Below, one piece after another: positions 45,501 through 60,000 of a stretch of DNA of 64,000 bases. The notes under the pieces are model-generated. The model worked only from the letters and a program-made list of their open reading frames with translations, made no database searches and was not told where the DNA came from. A program made the translations under genes and the position numbers. Every line of letters begins with the position of its first letter. Positions within the stretch are counted from its first letter, which is position 1. The stretch is from Actinostola sp. cb2023 (Eukaryota > Cnidaria > Anthozoa > Actiniaria > Actinostolidae): contig JAUJYZ010001347.1 in NCBI GenBank assembly GCA_033675265.1, positions 496,001-560,000 on the forward strand, written 5' to 3'.

Positions 45501-48500
45501 ACGTGACAGTACCTGTCAAGGCAACAAATCTGTTCTTTTTTGTTTTTTGATTTTGATGCTATTTGGCGGGAAAATGATGTCACGAACATGCCTACAATTT
45601 TGAAATTCTAAATACCTGATTTGATTATTGCAATCGAACGAACATTACAAATTAGAGATCAGCTGAAATAATATCTCAGATATCTTTATTCAATCCAAAG
45701 ATATGAATTTTTCCCTTTGAAAATCCGCCATTTTGTTACTAAAAATCCAAAATGGCGGAAATTTCAAATTTCAAAAATTCATATCTGGATTTTATTATCA
45801 GATGTAAAGAAGATGACACAGTAGTTGCTTTAGATTCATCAACCAATAGTATTTGTGAATTTCAAAATTTTTGGCATTGTGATGTCAAGAACCAAGATAG
45901 CATAAAAAAAAATTTGCATGCCTACACATGTACTGTCGCCAAGTTTCATATTGATTGGATTAATACTGTAGAAAAGGAACACAACCCGGACATGTTGGGC
46001 TCCTATGTACCAGGCGTGTATACAGTAATTAATGTTAGAGATTTTCATCCATTTGTTTCATGTTAAGTTGCCTGTGGTAACACAATGATAGTTTGTGAAT
46101 GGAACCCAAGCCCTCTCTGATTATAGTTACACAGGAATCCCACATGAGAGAATAATTCAGAAGAGAGATATTCCTTTGGAATGAAAGATTGCATGGAAGC
46201 ATATGTTTTATTTTATATAATATGTTTATTCATAGAGTCTATTTGCCGATAATTCCAATATTCAGTTAAGATATGATCTACTGGACTGTAATATATGTAT
46301 CTGCTCAACTCAGGTAAATCACCCCACTATAATACATGCACCATAGAATGCATTCATTATTACTTGTGTTACAATATGATGACGATGATGATATTGATGA
46401 TGGTTTTGATTAACAATGATTATGATGATAATGATATCTGGTGATGTTGATGTATTTGATGATGATGATTATTATTAGTGACGATGATGATAATGTTCAT
46501 GATGATGTTGATGATAATTAATGAAGAAGATGATGATGATAATAATGATAATAATGATGGTGCACTACCAGTAACCAATAAATATTGATACTTTTCTGTC
46601 CTTAGGTTCCTCATCTATTTACAGACAATTTTGATTATCAAACAAGACACGATTTCATCAAAGGAATCCTTGTCAATGAAGAGGTTGGTCTATAAATCAC
46701 TGATCCTTTCCTCCCCCTCATATCATCTTCCTCCCCTCCCCCCTCATGTCACCTTTCTCCTCTCTCCCCTCATGTCACCTTCCTCACCTCCCCCTCATGT
46801 CACCTTCCTCCCCTTCCACTTGTGTCACCTTCCTCCCCTTCCACTTGTGTCACCTTCCTCCCCTTACTCCTCATGTCACCTTCCTCCCCTTACTCCTCAT
46901 GTCACCTTCCTCCCCTCCCCCCCTCGTGTCACCTTCCTCCCCTCCCCCCTCATGTCACCTTCCTCCCCTCCCCCCTCATGTCACCTTCCTCACCTCCCCC
47001 TCATGTCACCTTCCTCCCCTTCCACTTGCGTGTCACCTTCCTCCCCTCCCCACTTGTGTCACCTTCCTCCCCTTACTCCTCATGTCACCTTCCTCCCCTT
47101 ACTCCTCATGTCACCTTCCTCCCCTCCCTCCTCGTGTCACCTTCCACCCCTCCCCCCTCATGTCACCTTCCTCCCCTCACCCCTCATGTCACCTTCCTCA
47201 CCTCCCCCTCATGTCACCTCCTCCCCTTCCACTTGTGTCACCTTCCTCCCCTTACTCCTCATGTCACCTTACCTCCCCTTACTCCTCATGTCACCTTCCT
47301 CCCCTTACTCCTCATGTCACCTAACTTACCCCTCCCTCCTCGTGTCACCTTCCTCCCCTCCCCCCTCATGTCACCTTCCTCCCCTCACCTCATTTCAACC
47401 TTAAATCTAAAACCTCCCCCCCCCATGTCACCTTTCATCTCCCCTTCCACATGCATCACCTTCCTTCCCTTACTCCTCATGTCACCTTCCTTGAATGAAA
47501 GCTCCTCATGTCACCTAGACCCTCCCTCGGTCGTCGTGTCACCTTCCTCCCCTCCCCCCTCATTTTCGACCAACTCCCTCCCCTCGAGCCCCTTACTGTC
47601 ACGGTTTCCTAGACCTCCCCCTCATGTCACCTTCCTCCCCTAGTTTGTCTTTTGTGTCACCTTCCTCCCCTTACTCCTCATGTCACCTTCCTCCCCTTAC
47701 TCCTCATGTCACCTTCCTCCAAAGCCCTGTCGTGTCACCTTCCTCGGTGACCCCCTCTTTTTATGTCACCTTCCTCCCCTCATCCCTTCATGTCACCTTC
47801 CTCACCTCCCCCTCTAGGATTTGCTTCTTTTCAAGGGAATCACCTTAATGAGAATTGTTATTTTCCATGTCTTGTCTTTTAGATTATGGGGAATCAAATT
47901 CATTGTCATATTATTAATGATACTTATGCAGCGAGAGTTTCCAACTTACATGTCCTCTATAAGGTAACCTTCAATCCCCTGCCCTGAGTCGTGTCATTTT
48001 CCCATTCATTCCCATCCCCCCTCATGTATCTATTTATCCCCCATCCCCCCCTCCTATCCATCCTTCCCTATACATCCCCCATTCATTTGTCACCTATCCT
48101 ACATGTATCCCACCCCCTCATGTCCATCCTCCTTCCTAAGGGACTCAACATTCATAATCCATTTATCCTACATGTATCTATTTATTCCAATCCCATCCAT
48201 CCTATCCATCCTTCCCTATTCATGGGGAATCCCATTCATTTATCCATCCTATCCTACATGATCTATTTATCCACCCATCCCAGTTATCCATCCTTCCCTA
48301 TACATCCAACATTCATTATCCATCCTATCCTACATGTATCTATTTATCCACCCATCCCATCCATCCTATTATCCTTCCCTATTCATCCAATCCCATTCAT
48401 TTATCCATCCTATCCTACATGTATCTATTTATCCACCCATCCCATCCATCCTATCTATTCATCCATCCTTCCCTATACATCCAATCCCATTCATTTATCC

Positions 48501-51500
48501 ATCCTATCCTACATGTATCTATTTATCCACCCATCCCATCCATCCTATCCATCCTTCCCTATACATCCAATCCCATTCATTTATCCATCCTATCCTACAT
48601 GTATCTATTTATCCACCCATCCCATCCATCCTATCCATCCTTCCCTTATACATCCAATCCCATTCATTTATCCATCCTATCCTACATGTATCTATTTATC
48701 CACCCATCCCATCCATCCTATCCATCCTTCCCTATACATCCAATCCCATTCATTTATCCATCCTATCCTACATGTATCTATTTATCCACCCATCCTATTA
48801 TCATCTATTCATCCATCCTTCCCTATACATCCAACATTCATTTATCCATCCTATCCTACATGTATCTATTTATCCACCCATCCCATCCATCCTATCTATC
48901 CATCCCTATCCCTATACATCCAATCCCATTCATTTATCCATCCTATCCTACATGTATCTATTTATCCACCCATCCCATCCATCCTATCCATCCTTCCCTA
49001 TACATCCAACATTCATTCATCCATCCTATCCTACATGTATCTATTTATCCACCCATCCCATCTATTCATCCATCCTTCCCTATACATCCAACATTCATTC
49101 ATCCATCCTATCCTACATGTATCTATTTATCCACCCATCCCATCCATCCTATCTATTCCTTCCATATACATCCAATCCCATTCATTTATCCATCCTATCC
49201 TACATGTATCTATTTATCCACCCATCCCATCCATCCTATCCATCCTTCCCTATGCATCCAATCCCATTCATTTATCCATGCTATCCTACATGTATCTATT
49301 TATCCACCCATCCCATCCATCCTATCCTATCCATCCTTCCCTATACATCCAATCCCATTCATTTATCCATCCTATCCTACATGTATCTATTTATCCACCC
49401 ATCCCATCCCATCCATCCTATCTATTCATCCATCCTTCCCTATACATCCAACATTCATTTATCCATCCTATCCTACATGTATCTATTTATCCACCCATCC
49501 CATCCATCCTATCTATTCATCCATCCTTCCCTATACATCCAATCCCATTCATTTATCCATCCTATCCTACATGTATCTATTTATCCACCCATCCCATCCA
49601 TCCTATCCATCCTTCTATTCATCCATCCTTCCCTATACATCATATCCCATTCATTTATCCACCCATCCTATCTATTCATCCATCCTTCCCTATACATCCA
49701 ATCCCATTCATTTATCCATCCTATCCTACATGTATCTATTTATCCACCCATCCCATCCATCCTATCCATCCTCCCTATACATCTATTCATCCATCCTATC
49801 CTACATGTATCTATTTATCCAATCCCATCCATTTATCCATCCTATCTATACATCCAACATTCTATTATCCATCCCATATCTATTTATCCACTCCATCCCA
49901 TCCTCCTATCCATCCTTCCCTATACATCCAACATTCATTTATCCATGCTATCCTACATGTATCTATTTATCCACCCATCCCATCCATCCTATCTATTCAT
50001 CCATCCTTCCCTATACATCCAATCCCATTCATTTATCCATCCTATCCTACATACATGTATCTATTTATCCACCCATCCCATCCATCCTATCTATTCATCC
50101 ATCCTTCCCTATACATCCAACATTCATTTATCCATCCTATCCTACATGTATCTATTTATCCACCCATCCCATCCATCCTATCTATTCATCCATCCTTCCC
50201 TATACATCCAATCCCATTCATTTATCCATCCTATCCTACATGTATCTATTTATCCACCCATCCCATCCATCCTCCTATACATACAACATTCATCCATCCT
50301 TCCATATACATCCAATCCCATTCATTTATCCATCCTATCTATTCATCCATTCCTTCCCTATACATCCAATCCCATCATCTATTTATCCATCCCATCCATC
50401 CTACATGTATCTATTTATCCAACACCCATCCCATCCATCCTATCTATTCATCCATCCTTCCCTATACATCCAATCCCATTCATTTATCCATCCTATCCTA
50501 CATGTATCTATTTATCCACCCATCCCATCCATCCTATCTATTCATCCATCCTTCCCTATACATCCAACATTCATTTATCCATGCTATCCTACATGTATCT
50601 ATTTATCCACCCATCCCATCCATCCTATCCATCCTTCCCTATACATCCAACATTCATTTATCTATCCTATCCTACATGTATCTATTTATCCACCCATCCC
50701 ATCCATCCTATCTATCCTTCCCTATACATCCAACATTCATTTATCCATCCTATCCTACATGTATCTATTTATCCACCCATTCCATCCATCCCATCCATCC
50801 TTCCCTATACATCCAATCCCATTCATTTATCTATCCCAGTTCTTCAGTTCAATCATTCCAAGCCTGTCCCATATCCCATCCATTCTATCCTATTTTTCAG
50901 TTCTACCATTCCAATCCTATCTTATCCATTCTGTCACCCATCTATCCTTTCATCATTACATGATATTTATTTCGTTGCATCTCATTTCCATCCATTTTTC
51001 ATCAGTAAAGATATCTTACATCGCTGGGCGTATCCCATTGTACCTGACAACAGCTCCTTCTTTATGGAAGACTCCTACAGCTACATTAGACATAATTTAT
51101 ATCTTGATAAAGACTTATCATTAGCAAGGTATGTCAATAGAAGGATGGGTAGACGTGAGGCAGAGCCAGGGAGTAAGGAGAGCAGAAAGGGGAGAGGGGA
51201 GGAGGAAAAGTAGGCCCATAGCCAGTATGAGCCGCAAAACATTGCAGCTGTTGTTTTTTTTTAAATCTGAATCAACATTACGGTTATGGTTTTCACTTAT
51301 TTATTTATTTTCAGCTGCACTGGTAAATGTGCCTGGCTATGGGCCAATATTTTGTAAAAGATTACTTGACTTTACTGATGTTTCGAGCCTTAGCCCTTTG
51401 TCGGAGTAAGGGTTAAATATGATTAGCACTAATTGACCTTCAAATTACCCACTCAGGAAGTCCTAAATGTGTTTTATCCACAGGGACTGCTTATTAAGAG

Positions 51501-54014
51501 AAAACCTAGTCATAGGTTGTGGTACATCAGTTGGTACAGGGACTGTCATCACTAACACTGTCATAGGAAAGAACTGCGTCATAGGTAATGAATATTAGTC
51601 TGCATTACATGTAGTAACACTAAAACTACTAAGACTGCAAGTAACTACCAGACATCAGGGGTGTTTACCTTTTTTTTTATTTTTTTATTTTTTATTTTTT
51701 TATTAGTACTATCATAACAATTATACAATTACACAAAAATTATATATAATTATTTTACAAGAATATATGTTCATATAGATAGTTTTAACTTGAAAGCAAT
51801 TAAACACACACATAGAACTTGGCGGGTGTTTACCATTTACCAGGAAAAACCGGAAATTCCGGTTGGAAAAACAAATGGTATGTGTCATTCCGATCGGAAT
51901 GTTTCGGAAAACTCGGTCTAGCAATTGAGGTAATCCACTTTTCACGCTCTTTTCAGTTTTTCCGTCGACGCGTGTACTATTAGACTGAGTTTTCCGGAAC
52001 TTTCCAATCGGAACGACACATACTTTTTTTTTTCAAACCGGAATTTCTGGTTTATAACAGTGTAAGTGTTGATCAATATCCAAATACTTCTTTAGAATTC
52101 AAAGAGTCTAGAGGAGAATTTAGATTTTGATCAGAGATTGCTTGTTCTTGCATGGAGTCCCTTTAATTTGTCTGGTAACTTTGATGTTTTGATTGGGTGG
52201 GGCAACTGCCCTCCCCCTCCCTACCCCTCTGGACCATACTACACGGCCTTAGTTATAGTTAATAGATAGCTGTGAAACAAAACCAAAACATTTGAGTCTA
52301 CTGGGGCGGATCTAGGATTTTGAGATGGGGTGTTCACCCCCAGAAGAACATGTTGTGTGTGCCAAGTTTTTGTATTAAAAATTGTATTATTGAATTGTTT
52401 CTGGGCAGCAAGGGGGGTGCACATGCACCCAGTGACCCTCCCCTAGATCCGCCACAGGTCTAATTGGTTCTATTTTGATAACAAATAGCTATCATTCAAC
52501 CAGAACATCAGTGTTTTCTCTCCACACTGCTTTGTGTATAGTTCATATTTTGATGCTGTTAAACCCTACAAACTTTGTAACTGTTTCATGATGCTACACA
52601 GTATGTATCTGGATGTTCAGTACAAATTGTAGAAGAAAAGCTCAGCAACGAAGTTTTACCCATTATTCAGTGGACTGAGATGAATAAAATGGTTCTCAAG
52701 GAACAGAAAACTAAAGCAATGTCATAACATCAACAAGGAAAGCGTCTGAGATCCCGCAGAACATCAGCATCATCATAAATGACTCCCAAATTGATACTGT
52801 GCTCGATAGAAAACTGCTTGGTGTGCAACTTGATCAAACTTTTATTATTGTGTCTGCATGCAATCATTTGATATTTTGATGCTATTAAATGTTTCATAGT
52901 GTTTTTCTCTCATTAGGTGACAATGTACAGATAGAGGGAGCTCACTTGTGGGAGAATGTCATTGTAGAGAATAACTGTTGCATATCTGACTCTATTTTGT
53001 GTTCGGGAGTTCACATTAAAAAGTAAGCCTATTTGTTAAGACTGTTGTAGTTTACCTTTGTATTCTAATTCCATTTCTTGTTGCTTGTTTTCAGAAATGT
53101 TACAATTAGTGGTGGATCTTTGATCTCATTCAATGTATGTTATTAGTAAACTTTTGATTGAAGAAGGGCTCCCTGCAAGAACAACATATTAAAGTGATCT
53201 CTTATTGTGCTGTTAAATTATCTCTGATCTAAATCTAAATTCTCCTCGAGATTCTTTGAATTTCAAAGGAGAATTTGGGTTTTGATCACAAGTCACTTTA
53301 TACTCCATTCTTGCAGGGAACTCTTATATTTATTGTGCTGTTGATCAGAAAATGTAAATAAATAAATGATTAATAATATTAAATGATTATTAAATAAATG
53401 ATTATTAAAATATCATAACTTTTTGTATTCTTGTAAATTTGACGGAATTCACTTTTGAGTGTGAATATATTTTTTATATATTTTTCAATAAACCATTATT
53501 ATTATATGATGATGATGGTGGTAATGAATGAATATATTTCCCATTAATTCTCATTATTCAGGTTGTAATAGGACCAGACATTGTACTCAAACCAGGAGTA
53601 AAACTCACTTTGAAGCTGAAAGAAGATGAGGATGACATTGGTATGGAGGACCTGTCACTACAAGAGAAAACAGACAAAGACACTAAATGTACGTAGATGT
53701 AGATGTACACTAGATGTAGATGTAGTGTTGGTTTTTACTGTCATGACGTGAATTGATAATCTCCTACGCAGCTGTGACACTAAACACGGCTGCATAGCAG
53801 ACTAGTGAATTGTTGGAATGGACATTGTGCAGGAGTTGGACTGTATGAGGGCTGTAAAACAATAAAACTGTAGCAGTAGCTGCATCTCCAACAATAACAA
53901 CAACAACAACAACTATTAAACAACAGCAGCAGCAACAATAACAAAAGAAACAACAGCAGAAACAACAACAACAGTAGCAGAAACAACAGCAGCAACAACA
54001 ACATGAGCAGCTGT

Positions 54015-54048
<34 letters not shown>

Positions 54049-57000
54049 GCAGAAACAACAGCAGCAACAACAACATGAGCAGCTGTAACAACAACAACAG
54101 CAGCAACAACAGCAACAGCAGCAGAAACAACAGCAGCAACAACAACATGAGCAGCTGTAACAACAACAACCATGACACCAACAATATTTTCATATTGCTT
54201 TTACAGCATTTAATACCAAGGAGGTTGGTGAAGAAGGACAGGGTTACCTATGGCTCGATGATACTGAATCATTCAGTGATGATGATGAGGATCAAGTGCA
54301 TGACGTATGGGGTAACTAAACAATCTAGAATATATCATTGTATCCTTGTTGATGGGGTGGGACATCCCCTGCTAACCTTCACCCCTCCTCCGCCCTGCTG
54401 AAAATATCAGAGAGGCTAACGGGACTAAATTGTTCTCTATTGCAGGCATTAATCAACAAAGTTCCAGTGAAGATGATGTTTCATCAATTAGCAGCGAAGA
54501 AAGTAATGCACTTGAAAGCCCACCTCCTGAAGACTCGCGGTGTAAGTTGATGATGATCATGATATTGATGATGATGGCGATAATGATGATGATGACAACA
54601 ATGATGGCAATGATAATGATGATGATGGTGGTGGTGATGATGATAATGATAATGACGGCAATGATGATGGTAGACTTGCTCCAAGTCTCGTTCGTTTTTT
54701 CCCCCGTGAAGTACGCTACTTGGGCTTCCTGTGTTTGCTTGGGCTTCCTGTGGTGGAAGGTGGGGAGGGGAGCGAACGAGACTTGTAAAACTCGGCACCT
54801 AATCAATATTCATAAACTTAGCGGACAGGATCCTGTCCGCTGACGTAATAGTTTTTGAGATTTTTAACCAATAAGAAATGAGAAATAAAAACGACTCTCA
54901 CTATTCAGGGGGGAGCTGACTTCACGTAATAGATTGTGGATTTGAAGCACAATGAATCTGGAAAATACAGCTATCGAAGCCGTTAAAAATGTTTTAAACC
55001 TGGTATCTGAAAGACTCATTTATTTGAATGAATAGTGAGAGTCGTTTTTATTTCTCATTTCTTATTGGTTAAAAATCTCAAAAACTATTACGTCAGCGGA
55101 CAGGATCCTGTCCGCTAAGTTTATGAATATTGATTAGGTGCCGAGTTTTACAAGTCTCGTTCGCTCCCCTCCCCACCTTCCACCACAGGAAGCCCAAGCA
55201 AACACAGGAAGCCCAAGTAGCGTACTTCACGGGGGGAAAAACGAACGAGACTTGGAGCAAGTCTATGATGATGGTGATGATGATGATGATGAATATCACA
55301 AATGTTTTCCATGTTTCAGTATTCTACGATGAAGTCTTGGAAACAATTCGCCATGGTGTTGCCGACAAAGTATCCCCTGATAACATGGTGCTAGAGATCA
55401 ATGCCTCTAAGTACGTATCACTTCTCCATCTCCCCTGCAACTGAACATCTCAATTGTTCTCCACTCATACAAAAACGACTCTATAAGTACGTATCACTTC
55501 TCCATCTCCCCTGCAACTGAACATCTCAATTGTTCTCCACTCATACAAAAACGACTCTCTAAGTACGTATCACTTCTCCATCTCCCCTGCAACTGAACAT
55601 CTCTATTGTTCTCCACTCATACAAAAACGACTCTATAAGTACGTATCACTTCTCCATCTCCCCTGCAACTGAACATCTCTATTGTTCTCCACTCATACAA
55701 AAACGACTCTATAAGTACGTATCACTTCTCCATCTCTCCTGCAACTGAACATCTCTATTGTTCTCCACTCATACAAAAACGACTCTATAAGTACGTATAA
55801 TAATAATAAACTTTAATAAACGTATCACTTCTCCATCTCCCCTGCAACTGAACATCTCTATTGTTCTCCACTCATACAAAAACGACTCTATAAGTACGTA
55901 TCACTTCTCCATCTCCCCTGCAACTGAACATCTCTATTGTTCTCCACTCATACAAAAACGACTCTATAAGTACGTATCACTTCTCCATCTCTCCTGCAAC
56001 TGAACATCTCTATTGTTCTCCACTCATACAAAAACGACTCTATAAGTACGTATCACTTCTCCATCTCCCCTGCAACTGAACATCTCTATTGTTCTCCACT
56101 CATACAAAAACGACTCTCTAAGTACGTATCACTTCTCCATCTCTCCTGCAACTGAACATCTCTATTGTTCTCCACTCATACGAAAACGACTCTATAAGTA
56201 CGTATCACTTCTCCATCTCCCCTGCAACTGAACATCTCTATTGTTCTCCACTCATACAAAAACGACTCTATAAGTACGTATCACTTCTCCATCTCCCCTG
56301 CAACTGAACATCTCAATTGTTCTCCACTCATACAAAAACGACTCTCTAAGTACGTATCACTTCTCCATCTCCCCTGCAACTGAACATCTCAATTGTTCTC
56401 CACTCATACAAAAACGACTCTCTAAGTACGTATCACTTCTCCATCTCCCCTGCAACTGAACATCTCTATTGTTCTCCACTCATACAAAAACGACTCTATA
56501 AGTACATGTACGTATCACTTCTCTATCTCCCCTGCAACTGAACATCTCTATTGTTCTCCACTCATACAAAAACGACTCTATAAGTACGTATCACTTCTCC
56601 ATCTCCCCTGCAACTGAACATCTCTATTGTTCTCCACTCATACAAAAACGACTCTATAAGTACGTATCACTTCTCTATCTCCCTTGCAACTGAACATCTC
56701 AATTGTTCTCCACTCATACAAAAACGACTCTATAAGTACGTATCACTTCTCCATCTCCCCTGCAACTGAACATCTCAATTGTTCTCCACTCATACAAAAA
56801 CGACTCTATAAGTACGTATCACTTCTCCATCTCCCCTGCAACTGAACATCTCAATTGTTCTCCACTCATACAAAAACGACTCTATAAGTACGTATCACTT
56901 CTCCATCTCCCCTGCAACTGAACATCTCAATTGTTCTCCACTCATACAAAAACGACTCTATAAGTACGTATCACTTCTCCATCTCCCCTGCAACTGAACA

Positions 57001-60000
57001 TCTCTATTGTTCTCCACTCATACAAAAACGACTCTATAAGTACATGTACGACTCTATACGTATCACTTCTCCATCTCCCCTGCAACTGAACATCTCTATT
57101 GTTCTCCACTCATACAAAAACGACTCTATAAGTACGTATCACTTCTCCATCTCTCCTGCAACTGAACATCTCTATTGTTCTCCACTCATACAAAAACGAC
57201 TCTATAAGTACGTATCACTTCTCCATCTCCCCTGCAACTGAACATCTCTATTGTTCTCCACTCATACAAAAACGACTCTCAAAGTACGTATCACTTCTCC
57301 ATCTCTCTCTGCAACTGAACATCTCTATTGTTCTCCACTTATACAAAAACGACTCTATAAGTACGTATCACTTCTCCATCTCCCCTGCAACTGAACATCT
57401 CTATTGTTCTCCACTCATACAAAAACGACTCTATAAGTACGTATCACTTCTCCATCTCCCCTGCAACTGAACATCTCAATTGTTCTCCACTCATACAAAA
57501 ACGACTCTCTAAGTACGTATCACTTCTCCATCTCCCCTGCAACTGAACATCTCAATTGTTCTCCACTCATACAAAAACGACTCTCTAAGTACGTATCACT
57601 TCTCCATCTCCCCTGCAACTGAACATCTCTATTGTTCTCCACTCATACGAAAACGACTCTATAAGTACATGTACGTATCACTTCTCTATCTCCCCTGCAA
57701 CTGAACATCTCTATTGTTCTCCACTCATACAAAAACGACTCTATAAGTACGTATCACTTCTCCATCTCCCCTGCAACTGAACATCTCTATTGTTCTCCAC
57801 TCATACGAAAACGACTCTATAAGTACGTATCACTTCTCCATCTCCCCTGCAACTGAACATCTCAATTGTTCTCCACTCATACGAAAACGACTCTATAAGT
57901 ACGTATCACTTCTCTATCTCCCTTGCAACTGAACATCTCTATTGTTCTCCACTCATACAAAAACGACTCTATAAGTACGTATCACTTCTCCATCTCCCCT
58001 GCAACTGAACATCTCTATTGTTCTCCACTCATACAAAAACGACTCTATAAGTACGTATCACTTCTTCATCTCCCCTGCAACTGAACATCTCTATTGTTCT
58101 CCACTCATACTAAGTAAAAACGACTCTCTAAGTACGTATCACTTCTCCATCTCCCCTGCAACTGAACATCTCAATTGTTCTCCACTCATACGAAAAACGA
58201 CTCTATAAGTATCTCATTGTTCTCCACTGTACGTATCACTTCTCTATCTCCCCTGCAACTGAACATCTCTATTGTTCTCCACTCATACGAAAACGACTCT
58301 ATAAGTACGTATCACTTCTCCATCTCTCCTGCAACTGAACATCTCTATTGTTCTCCACTCATACAAAAACGACTCTATAAGTACGTATCACTTCTCCATC
58401 TCTCCTGCAACTGAACATCTCTATTGTTCTCCACTCATACATAAAAAAACGACTCTCTAAGTACGTATCACTTCTCCATCTCCCCTGCAACTGAACATCT
58501 CTATTGTTCTCCACTCATACGAAAACGACTCTATAAGTACGTATCACTTCTCTATCTCCCTTGCAACTGAACATCTCAATTGTTCTCCACTCATACAAAA
58601 ACGACTCTATAAGTACGTATCACTTCTCCATCTCCCCTGCAACTGAACATCTCAATTGTTCTCCACTCATACAAAAACGACTCTATAAGTACGTATCACT
58701 TCTCCATCTCCCCTGCAACTGAACATCTCAATTGTTCTCCACTCATACAAAAACGACTCTATAAGTACGTATCACTTCTCCATCTCCCCTGCAACTGAAC
58801 ATCTCAATTGTTCTCCACTCATACAAAAACGACTCTATAAGTACGTATCACTTCTCCATCTCCCCTGCAACTGAACATCTCTATTGTTCTCCACTCATAC
58901 AAAAACGACTCTATAAGTACATGTACGTATCACTTCTCCATCTCCCCTGCAACTGAACATCTCTATTGTTCTCCACTCATACAAAAACGACTCTATAAGT
59001 ACGTATCACTTCTCCATCTCTCCTGCAACTGAACATCTCTATTGTTCTCCACTCATACAAAAACGACTCTATAAGTACGTATCACTTCTCCATCTCCCCT
59101 GCAACTGAACATCTCTATTGTTCTCCACTCATACAAAAACGACAAAGTACGTATCACATCTCTCCTGCAACTGAACATCTCTATTGTTCTCCACTATACG
59201 AAAAACGACTCTATAAGTACGTATCACTTCTCCATCTCTCCTGCAACTGAACATCTCTATTGTTCTCCACTTATACAAAAAACGACTCTATAAGTACGTA
59301 TCACTTCTCCATCTCCCCTGCAACTGAACATCTCTATTGTTCTCCACTCATACAAAAACGACTCTATAAGTACGTATCACTTCTCCATCTCCCCTGCAAC
59401 TGAACATCTCAATTGTTCTCCACTCATACAAAAACGACTCTCTAAGTACGTATCACTTCTCCATCTCCCCTGCAACTGAACATCTCAATTGTTCTCCACT
59501 CATACAAAAACGACTCTCTAAGTACGTATCACTTCTCCATCTCCCCTGCAACTGAACATCTCTATTGTTCTCCACTCATACAAAAACGACTCTATAAGTA
59601 CGTATCACTTCTCCATCTCCCCTGCAACTGAACATCTCTATTGTTCTCCACTCATACGAAAACGACTCTATAAGTACGTATCACTTCTCCATCTCCCCTG
59701 CAACTGAACATCTCAATTGTTCTCCACTCATACGAAAACGACTCTATAAGTACGTATCACTTCTCTATCTCCCTTGCAACTGAACATCTCTATTGTTCTC
59801 CACTCATACAAAAACGACTCTATAAGTACGTATCACTTCTCCATCTCCCCTGCAACTGAACATCTCTATTGTTCTCCACTCATACAAAAACGACTCTATA
59901 AGTACGTATCACTTCTTCATCTCCCCTGCAACTGAACATCTCTATTGTTCTCCACTCATACGAAAACGACTCTCTAAGTACGTATCACTTCTCCATCTCC

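Noticed and set aside
46631..47848. Pro/Ser-rich ORFs of 190-270 codons
   Set aside because: They span the ~26-bp minisatellite of EIF2B5 intron 8. Only 46606-46683 is exon.
47991..51213. Overlapping plus-strand ORFs of 900-990 codons
   Set aside because: All three frames are open because the ~90-bp satellite unit lacks stops. The products are His/Pro/Ile/Ser repeats and lie inside EIF2B5 intron 9. Only the last ~40 codons of one frame are a real exon (51006-51128).
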